Below, in pieces: positions 36,579 through 49,917 of a DNA stretch of 64,000 nucleotides. Each line of letters starts with the position of its first letter. Within the stretch, counting starts at the first letter, position 1. Made by a program: the position numbers and the translations under genes. A model generated the notes under the pieces. That model saw only the letters and a program-made list of their open reading frames with translations, did not search any database and was not told where the DNA came from. The stretch covers positions 3,059,501 through 3,123,500 of the forward strand of contig JAJTWR010000481.1 of assembly GCA_021613335.1 (NCBI GenBank). Direction: 5' to 3'. The DNA is from Whitmania pigra (Eukaryota; Annelida; Clitellata; Hirudinida; Haemopidae).

Positions 36579-36842
36579 TCACGTGAACATTTGATGGCAG
36601 AGTTTATCAAGAGTGCTTTGCTTATCCTGATGCAATCTGTGGGGGAGGTTTTGCCGTAAAACCGTGCCTCGAATAAAAGACTCGACCTCGCATCGGTGCA
36701 AACTTTGAACCCTCGAAATTGCTTCCACGAACCGGGTGTCGGTGGACGATTGCCCCAGTGCCTCCTGGAAAGCAGGGCCGTCGACTGCTGTCGAGATTAT
36801 TCGCGACGTCGAGTCGAACGAAATTAAAGTTGCATTTGCCAT
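36579..36842 (-). CDS. Hypothetical 87-residue protein or exon in a local GC-rich island
   Basis: The frame MANATLISFDSTSRIISTAV...TLDKLCHQMFT sits in about 200 bp of markedly higher GC than its surroundings and uses TCG/GAC/GTC codons like the real exons nearby. No homologue is recognised and no supporting exon or poly(A) signal was identified. It could be a single-exon gene, a first exon, or a non-coding GC island. Confidence 0.3.
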   Translation of the reverse strand: MANATLISFDSTSRIISTAVDGPAFQEALGQSSTDTRFVEAISRVQSLHRCEVESFIRGTVLRQNLPHRLHQDKQSTLDKLCHQMFT

Positions 36843-37373
36843 TAAGACATTAACACTTCAAAGAGCTTGACAGACATGCAAATAGGATGATGCCATCTTC
36901 TTTAAATTGGTGACAGCTTGACAATAACTTCATCAACCATGAATGGCAAAATTACATTAACAAGCTAAAAGAATTGATTAAAAAATAGTAGAAATTTGTT
37001 ATTAATAATAAATTTAAAAGAAGATAATCAGACATCAATCCACTAGGTGCATTTGCCATTCAATTCATTCACAGACTATTCAAACAAATACTAGCCGGTG
37101 AATTGATTCATTATGAATTGATTCAGTATCACAATTCATTCAAGATGAAAGGTAGGAACCCTTCTACAGGTCCATATAAAAGAATCTTAAGTTGAATGTT
37201 TTTTGTTTCCTCATTTTTTATTTTATTTTGTTTTTTGGTGTGCTTTCATCACTTTGTAGGAAATGCATTTCATGGGTTGGAATTGTTAAATGAAATTTTC
37301 AAGAGACAGAAGTGAGTTTTTCTCTCATTAACAATTTAATTAATATGATAATATGAATGTAATTTGTAATATA

Positions 37374-37431
37374 TACATATATATATATATATACACAATA
37401 GTATATATATATATACTATTATGTAATTTTA
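37374..37431. repeat. Paired (TA)n blocks with inverted flanks
   Basis: Two alternating TA tracts separated by acacaatag. The region aatagtatatatatatatac then tattatg is near-palindromic and could form a cruciform. Confidence 0.7.
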
Positions 37432-38652
37432 TAATATTGATTACAAATTAACATTATATTTAATTAATATTTATATAAAAACTAAATACATGATTTGAAA
37501 GCGTTTCCTTTGCATGGCATATTTGAATTTGTAAACAATTGCATTTTATTTGTAAATATTTAGAGCCTTGGCCCTGAATGTACATGCCTAGCTAGCTGTA
37601 ATAAATTATCACATAAGCCAATCATCATCTCAATTGCCATTATCGTTATTAATATTATTATTGCTATTATCATCATCGTGGACATAGTCATCATCATATT
37701 ATGGTCTATATTACGGTTAAGAACCAGTCGTCAATTACTAGAGGTGAATTAATTCATTAACGGCTGTAATAATATTATCAGATGCTATGTAAAGAAAAGA
37801 TAAGGTACCAGAACAAGATCAGCTTGACCCAGGAGAGCATCTTAATGACTTGTTCTTGGGAAAATTATTTGATACTATGGAGCTTCATCATCTCTTTGAT
37901 TCATCAGCCTCTTTGATTTGATGGGGTGAGTTACATTGTGATTTACAACTGTGATTTACTTACAGGCAGTAAGCCAGCCATCCACGTGGATCTAATCTCA
38001 TCTGAACCATAATCTGATGGTTCAAATCCTGCAAAATGGTCTAATTTTCTATTTGTTACTATGACAGTTTGCGTATTATAACTATATTATTTTTTACACC
38101 GATTGCTGTTTCAGGTTGTTGTCTTTTTAAGATTTCTTTACTTTGTTCAATTTCTGAGGGTATGCCACCGATGAGCAGATGAAAGGCAGATAAAGGAAAT
38201 TTAAGATGACAGAAAATAAAGAGGCGATAAGATAAGTTGATAAGATTCTCTTAAACACACACACACGAGTGGCCGCTCAACTTCATATGAATCGCTTATG
38301 AACCTGCAATGTTGAGCAGAATGATGAAGGGAGCAGTGAAAAAAAAAGACTAGAATCATTCAAATGGATGAAGAGCTGTTTGAGAATATTGCAAGAATAT
38401 TGTTCAAATCTCAATGACGAATTAAGCTTTTAACAAGAACGTCGGAGATGATGACGGTGGCGATGATGATGCTGGTAATGATAACGATGATGATGATGGA
38501 GGTGGTGATGACGACGATGACGATGATGACAACGACGAATAGGAGCTGGAAGCAACGTTGATGGTGAGAAAGAACCTCGTAGACCTTGTAAAACAGCTTT
38601 GATGCGCTTTTACCGATGAAATTGCTCGCAGGAAAAAGTCGTAAACAACTCA

Positions 38653-38686
38653 GAAAGCATCATCATCACCTCTGCATTAGCTTACT

Positions 38687-38719
<33 letters not shown>

Positions 38720-38750
38720 TCTGCATTAGCTTACTATCATCATCATTGCC
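38653..38750. repeat. (ATC)n with duplicated spacer
   Basis: The spacer ctctgcattagcttactatc occurs twice (about 38670 and 38718), separated by an (atc)n tract, so a repeat-plus-spacer unit was duplicated. Confidence 0.85.
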
Positions 38751-39940
38751 ATCTCATCACTTTGACATTGGCTATGACATCAATACTTTTCGAATCATTT
38801 TTCTCTTGTGTGTGTGAAGGTGCACGCATGCGAATATATATACTACACTGTTAACGTCTGTTTAATAACATCGTCATTTGGAGAATATCTTTTTCAGAGG
38901 CCGATCCCGACTTTTGTAAGTTCTGCAGAGATTTGATTGGTCACGAGGCAGGGATAGGGTTGCGTCTAGGGTGGAGGTAGGTACTAAAAGAAGGCTGTTT
39001 GTGAGTTGGACCCAGAAATTAGTTTTGCACCTGTAAATTACGCTGCTGGAAGAACCAGAAATAGAAAGCTCGTGTTATTGTTACGTCTTGTCCTGGTTAT
39101 TATTCTAATGTCAAGGTAACTATTACGGCGAGTGTGCTTATGGTAATTAGCTATCCTTCACAATGACATTAGCGTATTTGATGATGATGATGATGATGAC
39201 GACGACATTGGTGAGCAGAGGCGAATCCAGAACACTTTGGCCACACTCTTCAACCGGTGGGCGTATTTAGGGGTTGGCATAGCAACTAAAATTTTCGAAA
39301 GTTTTAAAGTATTTAAATAATTTTTATTTATACCGGGGAAGGCCAAGGACCCCTCCACCCCCCTCTTAAATCCTCTCTTGGTTGTGATGATGATGCCTAA
39401 GGTGGTGACTGAGATTATGGCTACGATAAGCGTAATAAATTTTACTTAAAAATCTCTTGGTCCTGGAGACAGCCAAAAACAAAAAAAATTCGAATTAAAA
39501 TTGTTTTCCTTTTCTTAAAATCTACAAATATCCACGAAGGAATAATTTTTTCCAATTTTTTTTTTAAGGAGCCAAAAAATCTTCCATTTCGGACAAGTGA
39601 CCCACTATCGTGAGTAAGAATGAAATAATTTTGCATGATCTGAATTCTCATTAGATTCGATTTCCGTTCAATATCATCCGAGAGAAGAACCCCCACAGTT
39701 TTCTGCACCCATTGACACGACTGTCATTGTGGCGGCTCAAAATGATTTCAATTATTCTCGACGAGAGAGTTCTTGTTTTCGCCGTCGATAAAAAGGTAAA
39801 TAATATCCGTTTCATAATGTATTGGAATTATAAATTTTTTTAAAGTAATAGCATACTTTGTATTGGATTATGAGAAGTCATGCAAAGGATATTTTAATAA
39901 TATTAATTAATTATTACTTATTACGTATCAATTATATATC

Positions 39941-39959
39941 AATAATAATAATAATAATA

Positions 39960-39996
<37 letters not shown>

Positions 39997-40026
39997 TATA
40001 ATGATAATTATAATAATAATAATAAC
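39941..40026. repeat. (AAT)n microsatellite
   Basis: aat triplets with small interruptions. Confidence 0.95.
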
Positions 40027-41336
40027 AGTTAATTTGTAACGCGTCATAGTGGCGCCATGTCATGTAGCAAAGCATCAGAGGCTGATAATTATTTTCTGTA
40101 TGAAAATAATGAAGTGTTCAATTGACGATTTATAGCAATTATTAACAATAAATGTTTCAATCCATTCATGATAGTGATGGCGATAAAAATATATTTATCG
40201 GTTTCCTAATTGGACAGCTTATAAGTGACTGAATGTGATTTTAAAATACACTGTGATATTATGTATAATATTAAAAAGTTGTATTTTAAGTAACTTTAAA
40301 AATAATATTATATATATGTAATATTAAAATTATTGTATTAAATATATAATATTTAACATAATATAAACAATGTTGAAAATACTGTTACAAACCCAAAGCG
40401 TGTACAGCATGAGGAGTTTTCAATAACAAGCGGAAATATTTTCAGTTTAAATATTTTTTTAAGTACCTCACTTAACGTTTAGAATTTCAAATTCTCAACT
40501 CTCATCTGGAGTCATAATTGGTGAACTCAAGTAAACTTGGGTGAAAGAAAAGATATTGTTAAATAATCATTTGTTGTTAATTAGTTTTCGTGTACTAATA
40601 ATTTCATTAATTAAGTAATCATTCGTTCATATAATTCTCTAATTACGTATGAAATGAAATTATACATAATACATATATTATATACATAATAAACATAACT
40701 GCGCATCACTTACAACGAATTAAAAAATATCATTGTTTAATTGGAACATTAGGTTAAAATTCGTACCACAAATAACAAAATAACAAAATATTTGTTATCA
40801 TTCATCTGAAGTCGTCTGCTGATTGGAGGCTTGGAGGGAATTATTCTACAAAAAGCAAGAATATCTGTGGATTTTTATTGCTGGATTATTTTTCAATAAT
40901 TTCTAAATTTCATTTTTCTCAATGTGCAAATCTTCTGTCAATTCATATTTTCTGCTTTCCAAGCAGTTTTAATTTTCCTTGGTGAATTTTCCCTTCTGTT
41001 TTTAAGGGTGGAATGAAAATATTATTGATTCATAATACATAAATTCCTGCCAACAGTGATTTAGAAAGAATTAGCATAAATTATAAGTAATAAATGGATA
41101 ATATATTATTAAATTGATGATATAGTATTATAAATAATAAATGCTGGCCTTGAGGTGAATGAAATGGCATTTTGAAATTGATTGATGGCATTTGCAATGC
41201 GATTAAAAGTTTAAAAAGAACTTTATTATTGTGAGGCATCGAGTGATTCAGTGATACGGGCGTGAGTATTGCTTGGTGATAGAAAATGTTTTACCTTATA
41301 ATTATTGCTTTAATTTAATTGTCGTTTTGATCGAAA

Positions 41337-42312
41337 TTATTATTATTATTATTATTATTATCAAATATTTAATTGCTTTTGTTATTATTGTTGTTGTTAA
41401 TGACTTTGTTGATTGTGATGTAAATGTAAAAGTTCAGTCAGCGCAGAATAATTTTCCGCCTCCCGTTCGCTTATGTGTGGTGAGATGATTGCGATGATGA
41501 TGATGATGATGATGATGATGGTTGTAGTGTTGTTGATGATGATGATGATGATAACGACGACGACGGTGATGATGATGATTATGAAGATGACTGTGAAGGG
41601 TCTTCGGAACTGTAATTGTGAGAATGACAATTAAATTAAAGAATAAACATTCCCTGTTAGCTTCTTAGTTTGTGAACATTTTGATATTCTTAATAATAAT
41701 AAAATTAATACTCTTGCAGTTATTTTGCAATAGTGATTATAATTATTGCTATTGTTGTTGTTGTTGTTGTTGTTGTTATTATTTCTTAGCGTCCCACTAG
41801 TTCATGACGTCACATGAACTTTAATCAGGTCAAATTCCATAGTCAGGGCATGACGAATAAGAGAACACCGAATTGGGCAAATACGGTGTCGACGATGTTG
41901 ACGATGATGACGTCGCTCTCTGGTCTTAATATCAACATCGTCATCATCACCATTACTATTGTAATAATCATCAGCACCATCATCGTCACCACCATCATCA
42001 TCATCATCATCATCATCGTCATAATCGTCGTCATCATCATCATCATCATCATCATCGTCATCTTAATAAAATCGGAAGCATTGGCAAGTGAAGCGTTTGT
42101 TCGATTATCCTTGTAAGGATCATCATCATCATTCCAGGGATGAATGTGTTGTGATTGGAGTTGCCATGGGAGATGATTTTTCATTCTCCATTCATGTTCA
42201 ATTACATGTACTTCTTTTTTATCGACGACGGCGATTATGATGATGATGATGATGATGATTGTTAATTTTATTGTTATTATTATTATTACTATTATTATTA
42301 TTATTATTACTA
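41337..42312. repeat. Cluster of (ATT), (GAT), (TTG), (ATC) and (TTA) microsatellites
   Basis: Tracts at about 41337-41361 (att), 41491-41570 (gat), 41754-41781 (ttg), 41996-42064 (atc) and 42237-42315 (gat then tta). Long open frames here are repeat translations and not genes. Confidence 0.9.
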
Positions 42313-44837
42313 TTATTACATTTCACATTTGTGATTATCTTCATCAGTTTTATTATTGGTATTATTATAATGTTCAACAAATAATTATCGAGGCTATTAT
42401 TGGCACCGACGTCATCACCTCTATGACTCATATTGCACGACGCTTTGTTTGGAGTGGGAGGAGCCTAATGACATACAATTGATATTTTTATTTTTGTTTC
42501 TCTCATATTTGATATATGTAAGGGCTTAGCACCTTTCAACAGCATTTTTTCAAAGGGATTTAAAATTTTTGTATAGCGACTTTAAAAGTATTTAGTGAAT
42601 TTATTTTATTTTAAAATATATTTTTTTTAATTTGTTGAAATACGACTTTGAAACATCTCCACAACCGTACAAAAACGCGAAGAAACTGAAGACTCACGTC
42701 ATCACAAACCTCTGTGAGAAACAGCATGCATGCTTTATTTTTATGTGACCCATTTTTGGATCAGATGCCGATAGGAATGAGGTAGCATAATTACAATTAA
42801 TTAATTAATTCCATACTTGTTATTAACGATTACTTATATTTTCAATTAACGATTCTGATTTTAAAAAATTCCGATTTAGACAGTTTATAACATCGTTTAC
42901 AACCACCACATCTATAAAAAAGGAATATTACAATGAAGTGAATAGATTAATAATTTATGTTAATTATAACGCATGCGCTGTCAACTGACTCCGTACTCGT
43001 TGGCTTGAAATATAATTTTTCGACTGAGAGGTCCTTTTAAATGTCAAATGTCAAAGAAACCAGGTTCTGGTTTCAGCGACAAATAAAAGAAATAGAAGAT
43101 GAAATCGCGAGAATATATGAATGAATAAAAGTGAATTTAAATACTTCATGAGGTTTGTTCCTGTTGGTGACACACCAAAAATATTTCACTGACATTCCAC
43201 GTACATTTCATTCACCCTCCACCGTAACATTCGATGCAACGTCTCCGAATGGGAACATTCCTTTGAAACATCAAACGTACCGAACGAGAAACAATGGAAT
43301 TATTTTTAAACATAAATACACTACACTACTAATTTGTATATTATATAAAATACTAATGAAATGCAAGACTTCACTCAGTGGCATACCAAGTGTCATCAGA
43401 TTTGCTGCTCGCTCCCCTCTCTCCTGACCTTTAATAATCCGTTAACCTTCAAAATTTCGTAAAGCTCTCAAAATGTTTATTTTCACGGAGCTGCATAAAA
43501 TAAAAATTTACATACAAATTTTCCGTGTTTTTATTTCCGCAAAGTTTTTTTATGTAACAGTTAAAAAATTCAGTCCAAAAGGCAAGTTCCCTCTTTATAG
43601 AGAGGAGAGGACTGCCAAGTCTACAAGTCATTCTTGACTCATAGATGATCGAAGGTACTTTTTGATTAAGTAACTTAGTTTGGAGAATGAGCGCTCACAT
43701 CTAGCAAGACTAACAGCCTTGGTTAGAAATACTCAGCAGGATTACAATATTAGAGGCAGAATCCCCGAGATGGTGTATATGTATGTATGAAGCTCAAAAG
43801 TTGAAGGGGTCCATCGATGTTATCTTATCGTCTCCTGAAGTTTTCAGGATGAAAAATCATCTCCCATGGCAACTCCAAGAACACTTCAATCTCTTCCTTT
43901 CGACAAAAAACTCTTCTTTCTCTATGTCTTCATCAACTTTTCTGTCTCTATGTCTTCATCAATCTCAGTCCTTCACCATCCATTCGTTTCTTTTTAGCGG
44001 ATTCGACGCTCCATGCTCCATTTCAGAGCAGAGTATTTTTGATTCGTCTATTCAATAGATTCTATTGCATATATCTATATGCTCTTTCTACTGAATTACG
44101 CGGCGCTTTCCTTCTTTGAAAACTTACCAAAAGGTTCTGAAAAATACAAAATGGATGGAAGCTTCAGACTGATAATACGAATACAATTTAAAATCTGGTA
44201 GAACGAATTGACGTTATTTATTAATATGCCAATTTAATTAAAAGAAAATTAAATGAAATTAATAAGGTGATTTCTTTTGATGGCTCGTAAATCAATTGAT
44301 ACGTTATGCCAAATGTCAAATTGAAATCTGATCCTTCAATGTTCACAGCAGAAAAACTGGAGAAAAAAGAGCGCGAAAATTTGTTAACATTTTAAAATGT
44401 TTACGTACTCTCTCAAACCGCCCCTCCCTTGGTACGCCACTGGCTTCAACCACTCAACCCGTGAGGATTCCAAGATGGAGAGAAAGAAAACTGAACGAAT
44501 AAATAACTCTTTTCATGTCGACGTTTCCAACTCCTGCATGTTTGGCTCCGTCGTTCGAAAAAGTCTTCCCGCCATTCGTCGTTTCTGTCTGCTAATTATT
44601 ATCGGCATTATTAATTACCCGGCATTGTTGTTCCAAATTGCTCATTTAAGTTTGGACATTTAAGTAAAATTTGTTTTTTTTACGCTTGTTGTGAGACTTG
44701 TAGTGGAAAATGGAATTTCGTTGAATTTTACAATGTCATGCAAGATATTTAGTATAAGTAACAGTAAGTAATAAGTAATAAGTAATAGTAACTACTTAAA
44801 CAGTAGATAAAACTCCATCCAAGAAGATTCTGACAAA

Positions 44838-45181
44838 GATGATGATGATGATGATGATGATGAAGACGATGACGACGATGATGGTGGTGTTAACGGCGAC
44901 ACAATATGATGATTTGGAGATGATTGATGTATTGATATTTTATGAATGTCACTTGGGCTCGGAAGTGAAAAGTTCATTCATAATATCACCAAATCATCAT
45001 CATCATATAATCATATCGTCGTCACTGCCAAGATGATCATCACTGTCATCACTTTTTTCATCTTAATTGATATTATTATCATCACATAGTCATCATTATT
45101 ATCAACATAATCATCATTGTTATGATCACATAATCATCATTGTTATGATCACATAATCATCATTGTAATCATCACATAATC
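44838..45181. repeat. (GAT)n tract and a 21-bp tandem repeat
   Basis: (gat)n at 44838-44882. At about 45105-45181, cataatcatcattgttatga is repeated about three times. Confidence 0.8.
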
Positions 45182-45321
45182 ATAGACGTGTGAAAGATAT
45201 AAAACGGATGTAGAACTGCAGTTGTTGTTAAAATGAAAAATTCTGGAAAAACTTTCCATGCTCTGAAATTCCAATAATTTCAATCCTGCAGGGAAACCAT
45301 ATACCTTATATCATCGCTACC

Positions 45322-45456
45322 ATCATCATCATCATCATCATCACAATAACTTTACGCAGCAACCATCATCACAACCGTCAACCATATCATCATCGTCGTC
45401 GTCGTCATCGTCATCATCGTAGTCGTCATCGTCATCATCGTAGTCGTCATCGTCAC
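45322..45456. repeat. (ATC)n and (GTC/ATC)n tracts
   Basis: Includes two copies of catcgtagtcgtcatcgtca. Confidence 0.85.
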
Positions 45457-46251
45457 GAATGCTGAAAGTTACACCCTGGAGACATAGTGACAATGATGAA
45501 TTATTCGACCGCATCGACTTAGTGCGAGATTTAAAAAGAAGCATTTCAATTCAAATGCTTTCTAAACTCATTTCTCTGATTTTCCTTGATTTTCTTTTAT
45601 TTTCTTCCTTCTTTTCTTCTGGGTCATCATTATCATCGTCACCGCCATCATCAGCAAAAGATATTTTTAATTCTCTGGAATTTTAAATAATCTTCATTTT
45701 GATTAACTTACGAAAGTAATTACTTCAAACTAACGATTTGATTAATAAAATGCACTCACTAAACATAATTATTAAATAAGTCAATGATCTATATAATTAA
45801 ATGAATTTGAATATGTAACTTAATATCTTTATGGACAACTTTCTACTATTACATTAGGTCGATGTCAGAGTTAAATTAATATTTTTTAAAAATTATTAAA
45901 GATAATCCTATCATGATCTTATATCCAATCAAGATGGAGTTAAATTTGATCATCCCCTCGGGCAAAACGTTTCTTGGCTTCCTTCTTTTCTGTGTAAATC
46001 TCTCGAGGAAGATTGATATTCAAAAAAAAAAAACAAACAAAAATTAATAAAATTTAATTTAATAAATATTAAAAGGATGTCACGTGAGTTGTTGTGAATT
46101 TGCCTATTCAGTACTTTTGAGAATATTTGTTCTTTTGTAACTAGGAACTCTTGTTTACTGAAAATCTTTTTTAAGGCCATTGATATTTAGTTTTAAAATA
46201 ATTCGGTTAATGCAATGTGTCTTTAAGTAACGTATTATTAATTAAGCATTG

Positions 46252-46355
46252 CGTTATTATTATTATTATTATTGTTATTATTATTATTATTATTATTATT
46301 GTTATTGTTATTATTATTATTATTATTGTTATTGTTATTATTATTATTATTATTA

Positions 46356-46446
<91 letters not shown>

Positions 46447-46458
46447 GTTATTATTATT
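46252..46458. repeat. (TTA)n microsatellite, about 200 bp
   Basis: Nearly pure tta with scattered ttg triplets. Open in three frames as poly-Leu, poly-Ile or poly-Tyr. Confidence 0.97.
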
Positions 46459-46806
46459 GATGTAATTTTTTTGTTAATGCTTTAAATTACTAGAATAACT
46501 GGTTTTAATCAGTTGCTAATTGTTTGTGAATAAGAACGGATAAAGAGCACTTTGACACTGGAAGCATTTGGACAAGCATCATTACATCATATTTATCTTA
46601 CTTTTTCAGCAAAAAAAAATTTCAAAGCAATTTATGTATTTATTATAAAATTGGCAACTGATTCATAGTACCAACTCTATCGGAATGCTTTGTTATGATA
46701 ACGATGTTGTAGAATAATAACCGAGGTAAACACAGGAAATGCATTGCTGAATGCAGCCTGACAAATGTGAACTTCCTTTGAAATTTGCACTTCTTAACTA
46801 AATGAT

Positions 46807-47160
<354 letters not shown>

Positions 47161-47540
47161 ATTATTATTAGTAACAATATCAACATTAATAACGATAGAC
47201 TAAACACAAGCCGCATCTTATTCTCTGTCTACTTAAGAATTAAGACATTAGTTAAAGCATTAATTTTATCTTTGATCACCAACCGGATAAAACCGAGCTA
47301 AGGTAGATGGAATTATTTTGATTTTTATCTGAAATGTTTGTCTGAAATCTCTAAATTCATCTCGAAATAAAAACTGAAAAATTCAATAAGATGACTATCT
47401 ACGACAAGAATTGGAATTCAACCCTCTGTTGTCAAAATATGTTGTCCTTTGAAATAAATAATAGATGTTTCCAGTAAATTCATAATTATGCTTTGTTTTA
47501 CTTTATTTATTTCAAACAAGATCAAAGGGCGGTTGTCCAC

Positions 47541-48135
47541 TTACTATTATCATAATAGTATTATGTATCAGCATAATAATATTATCATAATAGTATTATG
47601 TATCAGCACAATAATATTATCATAATAGTATTATGTATCAGCATAATAATATTATCATAATAGTATTATGTATCAGCACAATAATATTATCATAATAGTA
47701 TTATGTATCAGCATAATAATATTATCATAATAGTATTATGTATCAGCATAATAATATTATCATAATAGTATTATGTATCAGCATAATAATATTATCATAA
47801 TAGTATTATGTATCAGCATAATAATATTATCATAATAGTATTATGTATCAGCACAATAATATTATCATAATAGTATTATGTATCAGCATAATAATATTAT
47901 CATAATAGTATTATGTATCAGCATAATAATATTATCATAATAGTATTATGTATCAGCATAATAATATTATCATAATAGTATTATGTATCAGCATAATAAT
48001 ATTATCATAATAGTATTATGTATCAGCATAATAATATTATCATAATAGTATTATGTATCAGCACAATAATATTATCATAATAGTATTATGTATCAGCATA
48101 ATAATATTATCATAATAGTATTATGTATCAGCATG
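47541..48135. repeat. 35-bp palindromic satellite, 17 copies
   Basis: Unit cataatagtattatgtatca then gcataataatattat. It contains the hairpin cataata-g-tattatg and the perfect palindrome ataatattat. Copies are almost identical; copies 2, 4, 9 and 15 carry gcac instead of gcat. Confidence 0.97.
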
Positions 48136-49917
48136 CATAGAATAGAAGAGCGATGCAGCTCCACTGCATCCACAAAACCAAAAAATAAATTTTGCACACA
48201 TTTAAATCAAATAATTTTTATTAGAATAAAATATTATTAGACCGCAGTAAGCAGGAAACGATTACAACATTTCAGTTGATATCTATAGAGAGCTCTCAAT
48301 AAAAAATTGATTTCAACGCATTCATCATTTTATTAAAAATCACTCGCTTTTAAAACATCAACAAATGCGAAGGACACCAAAAGCTTTAAAATATTCACAG
48401 GTGATCATTATTTTTTTATAAAGCTACCTCTTGAAGGTCCAATAAACTTTGAACTCTCAGTGTTATGACGTCTTATAAATGGAGCAACGCTATTATTGGT
48501 ATTAGTATTATATTAATTATTATTATTGCTATAATTATAATAATATATATATATATTTAATAATAATGATGATGAATGATTAATAATAGTATATATAATA
48601 TAATATTATAATAATAATTATAAGATAATAATAATGTTTACTATTGCTACCGCTAAAGATCAAATTGCTCAGAACAATATTTGCGGATCCTGGAAGCAGA
48701 ACAGAATTACAAAAGGTCTCCATCCTTTCCAGTGGTCTCCACAAGCAGAAGATGGAGATGAATTTCCTTCCGTCGGAGATTGCTCGGTGGGACTAGCGTC
48801 TGTGATTATGCATTTGGATGTGAAGTGCACGTGACGTGCAAGGTTTTGCATACGACTGGTTGTGTCCGTGAAGGAAAGCGAGTAATCTCGGGAGCAAATC
48901 CTGGGATTTCAGAATTTTCCATAGAAAATAAAAGCAGGAAATTAGAGATGACAAAACGGAACATTTCAAAAATGCACTTCCGCTGTCGTCTCTTGTCCTC
49001 TGCCTAAGCTGATTTTTCATATTTTTATTTGCCAGTTTAAAGCATAATAACAAATGCGTAATAATGAAAAGTGATAAAAGTGAATAACAGCAAAAATAAA
49101 CACTCCTCGAATACACAAATAATTTTCACGATTAACATGCTCTCCGTGTGAATTGCGTAACACGATGTTACTAACATCTCCGCAACATCTGATTACCTTA
49201 TTGTTCCACCGTTGATGAAGCGGCAGTTTTTGGGCACCGAAAATTGAGTTTGGGAGGAAAAAGTTAAAAAAAAGCTCTTGCCTTTTAATAAAGAAAGTTT
49301 GACTTTCAAAATTGAAAATTGATGCTCCGACAAAAATTTAATAAAGTTGAAGGCTTATGACGTGCATAACTCACATAATACACTTTAACAAAAGCAGAAA
49401 CATCAATATTGATGTAGTTGCTTTAGTGCTGTTTCTGCACGAATTTATGTCAAACTCAATAGTTAAAACATGGAGCAATCAGAAGAAATGAAATAATTAT
49501 GGATTTCTCCCATAGAATGATGATATATTATATAATAATCAATAAACGAAAATTTATTTATGAAAAATATTAATTTGTTTTTTGAATTTCTTTAAAAAAA
49601 ATGCAAATGTTTTAATATGTAATTTCTATTAAAAATTAAATATAATGTATTTTAATTTCAAGCATCATCAGTTCTATGGAGTCTTTATTGGATCTACTGC
49701 TTGTCAAATGAAATGGAATATTTCTTCTTGATGTGTTTTGTTGAAGCATTCTCTACTTTTCTGGAATTGTTATCAAGAAATAAGAACAAATTTAAAAAAC
49801 GAATTAACAATTATAAGTATTTAGAAGTTAAATAAAAAAACATGAATAACATCTTCCACAACTTGTCAGATAATAATGAATAAAATAATAACATTTAATG
49901 TACTAATCATAAACAAA
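48136..49917. other. Spacer between the satellite and TPGS2
   Basis: No gene is called. A GC-richer patch at 48640-48990 has short open frames on both strands with no recognised domain. Minus-strand AATAAA (plus tttatt near 49684) is a likely TPGS2 poly(A) signal. Confidence 0.45.

Larger units (their letters stand above)
36843..46250. other. Gene-poor, microsatellite-rich interval
   Basis: No gene is called. It contains AT palindromes (37.38-37.43 kb), (ATC)n and (GAT)n blocks (38.4-38.75, 39.18, 41.3-42.3, 44.84 and 45.3-45.5 kb), (AAT)n (39.94-40.03 kb), a repeat fragment present in inverted orientation at 42.15 and 43.85 kb, and AT-rich unique DNA. Long open frames here are translations of trinucleotide repeats. 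Confidence 0.6.

Noticed and set aside
38899..38991. Exon-like ADPDFCKFCRDLIGHEAG after a ttttcag acceptor
   Set aside because: Ends in a stop after about 28 codons, no partner exon, no recognised family.
41814..42184. 100-113-codon frames on both strands
   Set aside because: Built from (ATC)n/(GAT)n repeats plus a mobile-element fragment; no domain.
47541..48135. CRISPR array
   Set aside because: The 35-bp units are contiguous with no spacers, and the DNA is eukaryotic.
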